Below are positions 17,150-25,891 of a stretch of 64,000 nt of DNA, piece by piece. How positions within the stretch are numbered: the stretch's first letter is position 1; each line of letters starts with the position of its first letter. The position numbers and the translations under genes were made by a program. Under the pieces are notes generated by a model that was not told where the DNA came from, ran no database searches, and saw only the letters and a program-made list of their open reading frames with translations. This stretch comes from Lentisphaeria bacterium. Lineage in GTDB: Bacteria > Verrucomicrobiota > Lentisphaeria > Oligosphaerales > Oligosphaeraceae. The DNA lies in NCBI GenBank assembly GCA_016288215.1, contig JAEEYQ010000035.1:1-64000 (forward strand). The letters run 5' to 3'.

Positions 17150-18298
17150 TCAAAGACCTTTGGGAAACAGCGGGCAGGAATAGGAGGCGGCCTTCACCAA
17201 CTCCTTGGCCCGCGCATTCAGAAGCTCCTGTTGCTTCCGCTTCAGATAAAGCGGACGCAGATCCGCCAACGTCTGGATGTTATTCAGCGGCCTCTTCTCC
17301 TGTAGAATCTGAGCCAGTTTCAGCTTCTCGCCGCCTTCATCGCTGATCACGTCCATCACCCGCATGATGCGAAAACCCGTGGAAGTCTCGATGACCGGCG
17401 TCACCTCGCCCGCATTCCACGGAAACTCCTCCAGCTCATTGCCTTCCGCCGCCTGCTGGCGGGTGAAATAGCCCAAATAGCCGCCGCGGGCGGCCTCCGT
17501 GCCGTCGGAATAGGTTCTCGCCAATCCCGCAAATCCCTCATCTGTCTGCATTTCAGGCAAATCCAGCAGTTCGCCGAGCTTCTGCTTGACCTCTTCATTG
17601 TCCTTCTTCGCCTGCACATCCGCCTGACGAACCCGCACCAGCTCCGCCTCCAGCTCCTCTTCGGTAATGACAATGTCCTTCACCAATGTGTCGTTGTATT
17701 TCGCCAACTTCAGCATGTCACCATAGCTGATTTCCAGCGGATTGCTCGTCTCTTTGGGAAACTCGGAAAGAAATCTCTCCAAGGTCTTCTGGCCATCCTC
17801 CTTCTCCGCCGCCTCGGCCAACATCTTTAGATAATGCTCCTCATCCTCCTTGCTGACCTCCACGCCACGGCTCCGCGCATCCTCCAGCATCAACTCCCGA
17901 TAAAGCATTTTCTTCACAACAATCTTGGTCAGATAGGAAGCCAGCTGTCTGTCCTTATTGAAATCCACATGGTACTGCTTTTTCATGAACGACAGCAACT
18001 GCCCCCATGTGATGGTCAAATCCCCCACCTGCAGTGCCGTGTCGGAGGGCGCCAGCGAGGCCATCTCGTTCATCTCCTCCTCGGCCTCCTCCTTGCTGCC
18101 CACAATCTTCAGATTGTCGGGAATGCGAATCTCCGGCTCTGCCGTCTTGTTCGCGTCGTCCGTCGGCGTGTCCTTCGTCTTTGGAGAACATCCCGTTCCC
18201 CACAAGACCATGGCGACGGCAAGTCCCACGCCGATCTTGCCCCAACGTCGTGCCGTAATCCATTTCATTGACATTCCGACTGTCTCAATCCACGTCAT
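17150..18298 (-). CDS. Parvulin-type peptidyl-prolyl isomerase lipoprotein (PrsA/SurA-like)
   Basis: GGAGGG sits about ten bases upstream of the ATG at 18298, so I prefer this to the ATG at 18307; a later ATG at 18274 is possible. The N-terminal helix ends WGTGCSPK, a likely lipoprotein signal. A helical SurA_N-like segment with long charged helices (residues 60-230) precedes a rotamase domain: FAGLARTYSDGTEAARGGYLGYF, then EFPWNAGEVTPVIETSTGFRI (split motif) and a closing strand. Such proteins help exported proteins fold. Its place among secreted thioredoxin-like genes fits that role. Confidence 0.85.
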   Translation of the reverse strand: MTWIETVGMSMKWITARRWGKIGVGLAVAMVLWGTGCSPKTKDTPTDDANKTAEPEIRIPDNLKIVGSKEEAEEEMNEMASLAPSDTALQVGDLTITWGQLLSFMKKQYHVDFNKDRQLASYLTKIVVKKMLYRELMLEDARSRGVEVSKEDEEHYLKMLAEAAEKEDGQKTLERFLSEFPKETSNPLEISYGDMLKLAKYNDTLVKDIVITEEELEAELVRVRQADVQAKKDNEEVKQKLGELLDLPEMQTDEGFAGLARTYSDGTEAARGGYLGYFTRQQAAEGNELEEFPWNAGEVTPVIETSTGFRIMRVMDVISDEGGEKLKLAQILQEKRPLNNIQTLADLRPLYLKRKQQELLNARAKELVKAASYSCPLFPKGL

Positions 18299-18328
18299 CG
18301 TCGCCATCCCTCCGGCTTCCCAATCCCG

Positions 18329-19144
18329 CTACTGCTCCAAAAGAGTCTCTGCATCCGGATCTGTATCTCCCTGCACCGCAGGCTTTTTTGGATGCGTCTC
18401 CAGCCATTTCATCGCCGCCTCCGGCGTGTCAATGGAATCATCCTCCGTGATCCGCTCCAGATATTCCTTGGCCTGCTCCACATCCTCTTCCCGCCGACTT
18501 TTCAGCAGGGAAACCAAGACGGGAACAGACACCTCCGCATCCATGTCCGAAAGCGCCATCAGCAGGACATTTCGGCTTTCCGTGCTGGAAGCCAACATGA
18601 CAGCCTTCGGAATATATTGCTTCTTCAAGTCCTCATCGTCCAATTCCTGCAGCACTTGCAGCAGGCCGGCCTGGCCTTCCTCGTTGACCGTATTGGACCC
18701 CTCTTTCATCGCATATAGAAAATCATCCAGAACTTCTTCTCCCCCAAGCCATTGCAAAGCCTGAATGGCTTCAGACTGAAAACGGTCCGCGCCTGGCATG
18801 CGCAGCAGTTTTCGAGCCAAATCCAAACATTCGGGGCGGTTTTTCTCCGCCTCCGTCATACGTTCATCCAGCTGGCGCAGCATATTGGCTCCTGCGCTTT
18901 GGCGGGCTGGATCCAGTTTCGCCGTTTCGCCCTCATCCGACTCTTCGGCAGAAGCGGTCGACGTCTCCCCCGCGTCTCCCTCTACCGAAGTCTGTCCCTT
19001 GGTCTCAACGGCGGCGGTGCCGTTTCCCTCTTTCTCTGGCGGGACCGTTCCCCTTGAAGAGAACGCCTCCCGAAGGTTCCATGCCAGCCAAAGGACGATG
19101 GCCGCCACGCAAACCCCTACCCAAATTTTACCGTTAGTCCGCAT
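18329..19144 (-). CDS. Membrane-anchored HEAT-like helical-repeat protein
   Basis: I start at the ATG at 19144, preceded by GAGAGGGGAA; a TTG at 19162 opens the frame. One N-terminal hydrophobic helix (IWVGVCVAAIVLWLAW) anchors the protein. An acidic Ser/Thr/Glu linker runs to about residue 75, and the rest is all-helical. Short repeats such as EAIQALQWLGGEEVLDDF and VPVLVSLLKS resemble HEAT/ARM scaffolds. No catalytic motif is visible. It precedes the parvulin gene by 30 bp in the same operon, so a scaffold for the extracytoplasmic machinery is plausible. I cannot name a family. Confidence 0.7.
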   Translation of the reverse strand: MRTNGKIWVGVCVAAIVLWLAWNLREAFSSRGTVPPEKEGNGTAAVETKGQTSVEGDAGETSTASAEESDEGETAKLDPARQSAGANMLRQLDERMTEAEKNRPECLDLARKLLRMPGADRFQSEAIQALQWLGGEEVLDDFLYAMKEGSNTVNEEGQAGLLQVLQELDDEDLKKQYIPKAVMLASSTESRNVLLMALSDMDAEVSVPVLVSLLKSRREEDVEQAKEYLERITEDDSIDTPEAAMKWLETHPKKPAVQGDTDPDAETLLEQ

Positions 19145-19169
19145 TTCCCCTCTCCCTCTCAAAGAGAAA

Positions 19170-19205
19170 GGGGGTATGAGAACCTTTCCAGGTTTTCATA
19201 CCCCC
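19170..19205 (-). terminator. Intrinsic terminator after the abundant secreted protein gene
   Basis: A 15-bp stem (one G-T pair) with a 6-base loop is followed on the minus strand by CTTTCTCTTT. It lies 48 bp past the stop of the 19254-20195 gene and before the next start, so it would separate the two units. Confidence 0.7.
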
Positions 19206-19253
19206 ACATCACTCACACTGTATCAATCAGTGATTGATCATCGTCCAGTTGAC

Positions 19254-20195
19254 TTATTTGTCAGAGGCCGAAACGGCGGAGGAGTTGGCCCAGGGATAGG
19301 TCTCGTAGGCCGTGACTTCCGGAACCAGTTCGGGGTCGCCGTAGAAGAAGCCAGTGTTCATCTTCTTGGCCACGTTGGACTCAGCAACCTCGAAGGAGCC
19401 GCTCATCTTCTTGTTCAGCTTGATGGACCAGTTGCCATAGACAGAGGCCTCAAGGATGGAGTGAACAGTGCAGATGTCGAAGATGCCGGGATCCCAGCAG
19501 AGGCCGTAGTAGTCGAACATGCCGACCACAGCGCCGTTCAGGGTCTTGACCTGCAGGCAGCTGTAACCAGAGATGATTTCGGGATCATCGCAGATGGAGG
19601 GGATGCAGAGGTCTTCGACAACGTCGGTGGACAGTTTGCCGAAACCAGCGGCTTCCAGCCAGCCAGCGCCAGTGAAGTAGCCCATGAAGCCGTAGTTCAC
19701 GTCTTCAGACATCTTCTTGACGGTGATGGTCTTGGTCATGCCAGCATAGGGAATGGAATAGACCAGGTAGCCCCAGGCATCCGTGATCTTCTTCACATCG
19801 GTGGGGGTGCCGTTTTCCTTGGCGCCGACGTTCGGGCCAAAGCCACCAGCGGCAAAACCGGCGGGAACGCGCATGACAGCGGGCTTCACCAGCTTCTCAC
19901 CCTTGCGGGCAACATACAGCCAAGCGTCGTTGTAGACGTCTTCGGGATCGGACTGAACCATTTCGCCATTGCAGCCAGAGCAAGCATCAACCAGCAGATA
20001 GCCGGCCAAGCTGTGGCTCTTCACGCTGTAGGTGTCGAAATAGCCAGAGACCTTCGCGCTGCTCTCGGTGTACTTGAGCTGCTTGATGGCGCCAGTGGCC
20101 ATCTTGATGGAGGCCTTGTAGTCATAGACCAAGGTCTGTGCGGTGACGGCGGCGCCGACGATCAGCGCCAGAGACATGGTAACCAATTTCTTCAT
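19254..20195 (-). CDS. Secreted Cys-rich protein of unknown function, probably abundant
   Basis: AAAGGA six bases upstream fixes the ATG at 20195; the frame extends to 20261. The 313-residue product has a clear signal peptide (MKKLVTMSLALIVGAAVTAQ) and a beta-rich body. Cysteines are clustered: CSGC, LCIPSIC, YSC, LCW, DIC. Codon use is strongly skewed to C/G-ending codons such as AAG, ATC and CTG. The gene has a good SD, a dedicated terminator and a long 5' gap, all suggesting high expression. I recognise no family. Its cysteines make it a natural client of the thiol and folding proteins encoded next to it; that is inference. Confidence 0.65.
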   Translation of the reverse strand: MKKLVTMSLALIVGAAVTAQTLVYDYKASIKMATGAIKQLKYTESSAKVSGYFDTYSVKSHSLAGYLLVDACSGCNGEMVQSDPEDVYNDAWLYVARKGEKLVKPAVMRVPAGFAAGGFGPNVGAKENGTPTDVKKITDAWGYLVYSIPYAGMTKTITVKKMSEDVNYGFMGYFTGAGWLEAAGFGKLSTDVVEDLCIPSICDDPEIISGYSCLQVKTLNGAVVGMFDYYGLCWDPGIFDICTVHSILEASVYGNWSIKLNKKMSGSFEVAESNVAKKMNTGFFYGDPELVPEVTAYETYPWANSSAVSASDK

Positions 20196-20655
20196 TTGGA
20201 ATCCTTTCTGATTCGCTTTGCTTTCCGGCCACCCACCAGGGCGGCCTTGTTTGTGAAACACTCAACTACTATAACTAAACAACTAAAAATCACTCACTCT
20301 CTCTACCCTTGCCTCCTCCTTTCGTACCTTCGCTCGCCCTCCTCCAACCGGAGTTGCCTCCTGTCGTGTCAACGGCAAGCCAGCGCTCAGGAAAAAACTT
20401 CATATAAAATATTGCTTTGTACAGTTAAGTCAAACAGGAAAATGCTTTTTTTTGCTCTATTTTGAAAAAAAACACACTTTTTCATCGAAAACCGCCTTTT
20501 TTGCCTTGGAGGGATGCCCTTCGCGGCGGGGTGGAACACCCGTTCCGCCCGGTTCGGTCATCAGAACACAATTCAATTTACAACCATTCTTCAATCTGGC
20601 AAGAGACATCATGCAATTTTTTTCAAAAAAGTTCATTTTTTACCGAAAAAATGGC
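20196..20655. other. 460-bp intergenic region upstream of the abundant secreted protein gene
   Basis: It separates two minus-strand genes and must hold the promoter of the 19254-20195 gene; a TATAGT lies near 20268-20273 on the minus strand, without a convincing -35. The middle (20430-20480 and 20610-20655) is T/A-rich. Open plus-strand frames through it continue as antisense shadows of the next genes. No gene is supported. Confidence 0.4.
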
Positions 20656-22560
20656 TCATTCGCCATAAATCCAGCCGGCTTCCCCCTTTTTCAAGGGGCC
20701 ATGGACAAAGACGCTGCGGTTGGGAACCCACTTCCAGCCCTCCATCGCCGTGCCGTCGCCGACTCCAAGCCGCCAGCCCTTTCCGAAAGCCGGCAGCCGC
20801 GGCACCGTGGCTCCGGGGAGGATCATGCCCCACTCCAATTCGGGCTCGTCCGGCGGCGCATGGAACCAATACCCCCTGCCAACCTTCAGCTCGGTGGCCC
20901 GAACCAAGGCAGTTCCAGAGCCGTCCAGCCCGTAGAACGCCCATTGGTCCAACAGCTCCCGCTGGCTTTCTGGCGTCAGCTGAAGGGTCATGCCCATCAG
21001 ATTCCACCCTTTGGCCACCTGGAAGCCGATGGTGCCGCCCACCAAAAGCTGGCTGTCCACGCAATAGTAGTCAGCGGTCACCACGGGGCTGGAGAGCTTG
21101 CCTGGCTCTCGGCAGATCAGCTTCAGCGACGCGGAGGCCGTCAGCGCCAGCTCCCGGACGCCGCCCGCCCCCTCCTGTGGCACCCAGCCGCCGCCATCGT
21201 CCACGAACAGACGGCCTCCGTCATAGGAGCAAAGCAGAATCAGCGGTGCCATCAGCTTGTCGAAGAAGACATCTGTCCCGCCGTCCTTTCGGCGAAGGTC
21301 AGGCGGCGCCAGTTGCTCAACGGCTCGGGTGACCGTCTGGCTGTCCTCCCGTCCCTCGCAGCGGGCGACAGCGGTGACCTCGACGGGCCGTGCCACCCGG
21401 ATGAGCCCGTCCTTTGGCAGCGGCTCTTCCGCGGCGTCTCCCAACCGATACCAAATCCGCGCCCCCTCCGTCTCGCAGGTCGCCCTCAACGCGACCTGGC
21501 CATCGGTGCAGGCGGCTTCCTCCACCGTCAACACGGGAGATGCCGTCTGCACCGAGAAGGTGCCCTGAACGCGGAGCACGGGGCTGACGGCGCCATAGGA
21601 GCCGCTGGGCAGGAGACGGAAGGCCTTGGCGGTGACCGTGCAGCTGTGCTCAAGCACCACACCCTCTTCCATATTCAACAGTGGACTGGTGGGAACCGGC
21701 TCGCTGCCGTCTGTGGTGTAAAGGACCACGTAGCCGAAATCGGCCAGGTTGCCGATGACGTCCAACGTGGAGGTGGCGGGCTCCCATCGCAGGCTCATCG
21801 TCGGGGTGTCCGGCGTCCAGACGACTCGGTCGATCCATACGCAGTTCTTATAGGAGTTGTATTCGGCCAGATCCTCCTTGTACCATTCTGTGTCGCCGTC
21901 GTAGTCGCTCTTCTCCGGCTTCTCCGGCCCATCTGGAATGTAGGCCCATTTGTCTTTGTCATTGTAGCCATAATAGGGTTCGTCCTTGCTGAAGGCGATG
22001 ATGATCTCGTGGTTGTACGTCCCCTCGAAGGGGCCGCCGGCGGCCATTCCCGCCACCATGATCTCCGCGTCCTCCCACTCCTGGTCCAATCCGTAGCCGG
22101 AGGCGCTGCCCATGTCTTCGCCGTCCAAATACCATACCAGCTCGTCGCCCATGTCCGTGGAGGTCTTATAATAGAAGGTAAGGATGCCCGGTCCGCTGAC
22201 GCTGAAGACAATCTGCGAGAGCAGCGCGTCATTGGCCGGCTTGCCGGTGGGCACATCGCTTTGGAGACAGCTGCCGCCGTAGGCAGGGGAGGTGTTGGTG
22301 TCGCTGTCCTTCTTCTTCATCACCTTCCAATAGGAGTTTCCCTCCGAGTCCTTATAGACGGGCTCGCCGCCGATTTCGATGATGTCTCCATCATCATTCA
22401 CACTGTATTTTCGGTAGACAAAGCCCTCCAGCGTGATGCCGCCTTGGCATTCCAAGGCCTCGGTGGCGTCCTTCACGGACACCGCCCAAGCCCACGGCAC
22501 CGCCATGGAAATAATCACATAACTTATTGCAATACAATGACTTATGCTATTTTTCATCAT
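20656..22560 (-). CDS. Secreted multi-domain protein with chitobiase-C-like repeats and GWN domain (paralog A)
   Basis: The 634-residue protein begins with a hydrophobic signal (SYVIISMAVPWAWA). Residues 30-230 form a jelly-roll-like domain with the pattern GPGILTFYYKTS-WYLDG, then an acidic YDGDTEWYKEDLAEYNSYK segment. Two or three CHB_HEX_C-like beta-sandwich repeats follow (VLYTTDGSEP; ARIWYRLGD). The shared C-terminal domain begins GWNLMGMTL, contains GRGYWFHAP, a second KGWRL and ends GWIYGE. It aligns over its whole length with the gene 42 bp upstream (22603-24492), so the two arose by tandem duplication. No catalytic site is recognised; adhesion or surface assembly is possible. Confidence 0.7.
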   Translation of the reverse strand: MMKNSISHCIAISYVIISMAVPWAWAVSVKDATEALECQGGITLEGFVYRKYSVNDDGDIIEIGGEPVYKDSEGNSYWKVMKKKDSDTNTSPAYGGSCLQSDVPTGKPANDALLSQIVFSVSGPGILTFYYKTSTDMGDELVWYLDGEDMGSASGYGLDQEWEDAEIMVAGMAAGGPFEGTYNHEIIIAFSKDEPYYGYNDKDKWAYIPDGPEKPEKSDYDGDTEWYKEDLAEYNSYKNCVWIDRVVWTPDTPTMSLRWEPATSTLDVIGNLADFGYVVLYTTDGSEPVPTSPLLNMEEGVVLEHSCTVTAKAFRLLPSGSYGAVSPVLRVQGTFSVQTASPVLTVEEAACTDGQVALRATCETEGARIWYRLGDAAEEPLPKDGLIRVARPVEVTAVARCEGREDSQTVTRAVEQLAPPDLRRKDGGTDVFFDKLMAPLILLCSYDGGRLFVDDGGGWVPQEGAGGVRELALTASASLKLICREPGKLSSPVVTADYYCVDSQLLVGGTIGFQVAKGWNLMGMTLQLTPESQRELLDQWAFYGLDGSGTALVRATELKVGRGYWFHAPPDEPELEWGMILPGATVPRLPAFGKGWRLGVGDGTAMEGWKWVPNRSVFVHGPLKKGEAGWIYGE

Positions 22561-22602
22561 TTGTTTACCATTTTTGAGAAAAAAATCGCCTATCTTGCTG
22601 AT

Positions 22603-24492
22603 TCAAGGCAAGTAACGCCATCCCCACTCGCCGAATTCCAGTGTACGGAAGACATAGCACTGCCGATCGGCCTCCCACCGCCAGCACGCATCGTCTCCCG
22701 TCTCATCCGCAAACACCATGTTCCATCCCTGACGGAGAACCGTCGGCTCTCGATTTGGTTCAAATCCCTTGATGACAAGAGGTTCCACAGCGGCGGCACG
22801 CTCCGCATGGAACCAGTAGACCTTACCGGGCTCCAGATTTTGCGCAACCGACCAGACGCAGGCGGTCGGCTCCAGCTCCCAGAAGCGGAACCGCTCCATG
22901 AGAGCCAGCCGGGACGCCGGCAGCAGCTGCCATGTCAACGCCAACGCGTTCCAGCCGTCCCGCACGGCCCATGGCCCCTCGCCAAGACGAGTTTCCTTTA
23001 CCTTATAATATAGTGCGTCAGTGACGGGGCTTTCCAGTTTTCCGGCTTCGCGGGCGACAAAACGCAGGGCGGTGGTCTCCGTCAGCGTCAGCGGTCCGTC
23101 CATGGCACGCCAGCCGCCGCCATCGTCCACAAAGACCGTTCCGCCCGCCGCCTGGCAGGAGACCGTGAGCTGCCCCTCGAACCATGGCTTGTCGGTGCCT
23201 TCGCCCGTGATGACGGGAGACGCCAGCCGAGTCACCGTCAGCATGGCCGTCTCGCTGTCCTCCCATCCTGCCTTTTTGGCCACGGCGACAACCGCCGCCT
23301 CGCGGGAGACCGCCAACCGTCCGTCGGCGGCGGCCGGCTCCAGCTCGCCGCCGTCCAACGCCAGCCAAATCGTCGCCCCCTCCGTCTCGCAGGCGGCCTT
23401 CACCATGACCTGGCTCTCGGTGGACTCCTCCGCCAAAATCTCCAATGTGGGTCTCTTGACCTGAAGCCCGTAGTCCCCTTCACGCCGCAGTTCCGGCTCC
23501 ACGGGATGCTCCGTCTCGTCCGCCGTCTTTTCAAAGGCCTTGACGATGATCCGGCAGGATTGCTCCACGGCGATGGAATCCGTTTCGTCATACAACGGGC
23601 TTTCGGCCGTCGGCTCCGTTCCATCTGTCGTGTAGTGAAGGACATAGCCAAAGTCCCCCAGGTTGCCCATGACATCCACGTCATAGGGCTCAGTGGCCTT
23701 GAAGCCGCCTTCAGGGGACAACGACATTTCGGGCTCCGTCGGCTGCCACGTCACCTGATCCACCCAAATGCAGTTCTTGAAGGAGTTGTATTCCGCCATA
23801 TCCTCCTGATACCATTCGGTGTCGCCGTCATAGTCGGCCCAATTGGGCTTCTCCGGCCCGTCAGGCACATAGACCAGCCTATCCTTGTCATTGTATTCGT
23901 ATTTGGGTTCGTCCTTGTAGAAGGCGATGACGATTTCGTGCTTCGCGGTTCCTTCATAGGGGCCGCTGGCAGCCAGCCCCTGGATGTCAATCTCCGCCTC
24001 TTCCCACTCCTGTTCCGTGCCGTAGCCGCTTTCGCTGCCCAGAAGCTCTCCGTCCAGATACCATCGGATTTCGTCCCCCGAGTCGGTGGACGTCTTGTAT
24101 TTGAAGCCAAAAGTCCCTGGCGTGGAGACAGTTAGAACAATTCGAGACATGAGTGCGTCGAAGGAAACATTTCCCGTCTTGATGGTGCTGACCAGACAGG
24201 ACACCCCATCCGCCGTCATGCCACCGCCGCTGGTCTCCTTCTGAACGGCCCAGCTGTCCTTGCCCGAACTCTGCGTGTAAATCTCCTCCTGCGTCTCCTC
24301 GTCAACGATGATCTCATGGTCCTCGCCAAGGCTGTATTTCCAGTATACCAATTCCACAAGTGTCACGCCATCAGGACAATCCAACGCCGTGGCCGCATCC
24401 TTCACGCTGATGCCACGAAGCGTCCCCACCAGCAGGCCAAAGGCCAGAACCCCTATCCAGCCCATCCGCTGACTCATAGATAAGGTCTGCAT
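22603..24492 (-). CDS. Secreted multi-domain protein with chitobiase-C-like repeats and GWN domain (paralog B)
   Basis: The 629-residue protein has signal GWIGVLAFGLLVGTLRG. It has the same architecture as its downstream paralog: SVKDAATALDC at the mature start, a jelly roll with TFGFKYKTS and WYLDG, the YDGDTEWYQEDMAEYNSFK segment, and CHB_HEX_C-like repeats (LHYTTDGTEPT; ATIWLALDG). The terminal domain contains GWNALAL, GKVYWFHA, QGWNM and the end GWRYLP. It is the first gene of the minus-strand block; a GGGAG lies ten bases upstream of the start. The conserved acidic segment may bind Ca2+. Function is unknown. Confidence 0.7.
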   Translation of the reverse strand: MQTLSMSQRMGWIGVLAFGLLVGTLRGISVKDAATALDCPDGVTLVELVYWKYSLGEDHEIIVDEETQEEIYTQSSGKDSWAVQKETSGGGMTADGVSCLVSTIKTGNVSFDALMSRIVLTVSTPGTFGFKYKTSTDSGDEIRWYLDGELLGSESGYGTEQEWEEAEIDIQGLAASGPYEGTAKHEIVIAFYKDEPKYEYNDKDRLVYVPDGPEKPNWADYDGDTEWYQEDMAEYNSFKNCIWVDQVTWQPTEPEMSLSPEGGFKATEPYDVDVMGNLGDFGYVLHYTTDGTEPTAESPLYDETDSIAVEQSCRIIVKAFEKTADETEHPVEPELRREGDYGLQVKRPTLEILAEESTESQVMVKAACETEGATIWLALDGGELEPAAADGRLAVSREAAVVAVAKKAGWEDSETAMLTVTRLASPVITGEGTDKPWFEGQLTVSCQAAGGTVFVDDGGGWRAMDGPLTLTETTALRFVAREAGKLESPVTDALYYKVKETRLGEGPWAVRDGWNALALTWQLLPASRLALMERFRFWELEPTACVWSVAQNLEPGKVYWFHAERAAAVEPLVIKGFEPNREPTVLRQGWNMVFADETGDDACWRWEADRQCYVFRTLEFGEWGWRYLP

Positions 24493-24725
24493 TGTGCAAA
24501 ATCTCCCATAATTAATTGGAAATTAGCAACTTATGTCTATAACAAGAGGCCTTGGGCATCGCCCAGCCAATCGCCAACTCCCCAATTTCAAACACCTAAT
24601 TCCGCTGGAATCGCCATCCATCATGTTGACAAGGGGCGTCATTCCACTTATCTTAAAGGGAAACGGTTTTTCCAGCGGTGTAACATCCAATAATATAATG
24701 GTAATTTAACGTTCAACCGCTTTAT

Positions 24726-25160
24726 ATGTTGTCTGATTTCTCTGTTTTTTCCATTGGAACAGCGGTCATTGGCGTGACGGCGGCTCTTGTGGCGGTCTGT
24801 CTCCAACGGCGTCTGGCCCTTGCCCAGGAGCCCGTGCGGCGGTCGGCGGCCATGGCCAGTCTCCCTGCCCTGTTTCAGGAAGGTGCCATGGCCATGGTCT
24901 TCTCCGGAGCCGGCCTGTTCTTTGCGGACCATCTGCTGAAGACCCCATGGCACGCCGCCGCCATCGCCGCCCTGCTGTTTCTCATGGGCGTCATCGGCGG
25001 CCAAAGGCGCTTTCTCAACGCCCTGACGGAAAAGGCGGCCGACGCAAACGCCGACGTCACCTTTCTGCGGGGTTCCCGCCGGAACTACATCCTGTTCTGC
25101 ATCGGCATTTGTTTTGTCATCGCGGCCGGTCTGGCCGTTTTCATCAACCAACGAACATAA
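24726..25160 (+). CDS. Small integral membrane protein
   Basis: The 144-residue product has three or four hydrophobic helices: residues 8-24, about 48-66, 77-92 and 120-138. It has basic loops and no recognisable motif. No SD precedes the ATG. It ends 11 bp before the purO start on the same strand, so the two are probably co-transcribed. I do not recognise a family. The opposite-strand frame over this region has shadow-like composition, which favours this strand. Confidence 0.6.
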   Translation: MLSDFSVFSIGTAVIGVTAALVAVCLQRRLALAQEPVRRSAAMASLPALFQEGAMAMVFSGAGLFFADHLLKTPWHAAAIAALLFLMGVIGGQRRFLNALTEKAADANADVTFLRGSRRNYILFCIGICFVIAAGLAVFINQRT

Positions 25161-25171
25161 GGACACTCACC

Positions 25172-25810
25172 ATGTACATCGGACGCATCGTCGCCGTCGG
25201 CTGCACCAAAGCCCATCTGGGCGCCGCCCTCTATCGGGTCTCCTCCCGCTCCTTCCCCAATCGGGAGGCGAAGATTTTGGAACGTGGCATCGCCATTGTC
25301 CCTAAGCCCGGATACGAGAACGACATCCATCGGAATCCCTACATCGCCTACAACTGCCTCCGCATCGCCCGCGGGCTGGCGGTGGTCAGCAATGGCTCCC
25401 AAACCGACCCCGTGGCCGAAAAGATCCAGTCCGGCATGGCCCCGCGGGACGCGCTGGCCTACGTCATGCTGTCCATGGACTATGAGCATGACAGTCTGGA
25501 CACCCCCCGCATCACGGGCGTGGTCACTCCCGATGGCAGCCAAGGCTGGCTGGCCATCGTTCGCAAAGACGCCCTGCTGGTCCGTGAATTCACCCTTCAG
25601 CCGGGCCAGGCTTTCTACGTGGCCACCTATGAACGCAATGTCCCCTGCGAAAGCCAAGTGGAGCCGAATTTCGACGTTCCTTCAGCGGCGGCGGCCTGCG
25701 ACCTCATTCTAGGCAAATGCGGCGGCGTCTTCGCGGATTTCGAGAAGCCGGTTTCCGCCGCCTGCGCATTGGCCAACGCCAAGGGCGAATTTGAGACGGC
25801 AATCGCCTAA
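25172..25810 (+). CDS. purO: IMP cyclohydrolase, PurO-type
   Basis: I start at the ATG at 25172 with AAGGA eight bases upstream. The 212-residue protein opens MYIGRIVAVGCTKAHLGAALYRVSSRSFPNR, split here as MYIGRIVAVG and YRVSSRSFPNR, the hallmark of PF07826 IMP cyclohydrolases. It continues with NPYIAYNCLR and TPRITGVV. The enzyme closes FAICAR to IMP, the last step of de novo purine synthesis. Most bacteria use PurH for this; a PurO-like enzyme suggests the cyclohydrolase half is supplied separately here. purE is encoded at 45581 in this window but not adjacent. Confidence 0.85.
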   Translation: MYIGRIVAVGCTKAHLGAALYRVSSRSFPNREAKILERGIAIVPKPGYENDIHRNPYIAYNCLRIARGLAVVSNGSQTDPVAEKIQSGMAPRDALAYVMLSMDYEHDSLDTPRITGVVTPDGSQGWLAIVRKDALLVREFTLQPGQAFYVATYERNVPCESQVEPNFDVPSAAAACDLILGKCGGVFADFEKPVSAACALANAKGEFETAIA

Positions 25811-25840
25811 CTTATTGCCTTGCAGCATGTTATAATAACA

Positions 25841-25875
25841 AATCCGTGAAGGAGGTCAAATGCCCTTCACGGATT
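25841..25875 (-). terminator. Hairpin between convergent purO and Gfo/Idh genes
   Basis: Perfect 12-bp arms (AATCCGTGAAGG / CCTTCACGGATT) surround an 11-base loop. On the minus strand TTTGTTATT follows, so it best serves the oxidoreductase gene, and it may act on both converging transcripts. Confidence 0.65.
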
Positions 25876-25891
25876 CATCGTATCAGCGGCG

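Noticed and set aside
15605..17305. 566-codon open frame on the plus strand
   Set aside because: It is an antisense shadow of the thioredoxin/CHB_HEX_C-like gene, with Gly/Val/Asp/His-skewed composition and no SD.
20452..23013. 853-codon open frame on the plus strand
   Set aside because: It runs antisense through two coherent secreted-protein genes. Its translation is Gln/His/Arg/Pro-rich without motifs, while the minus-strand frames carry signal peptides and shared domains.
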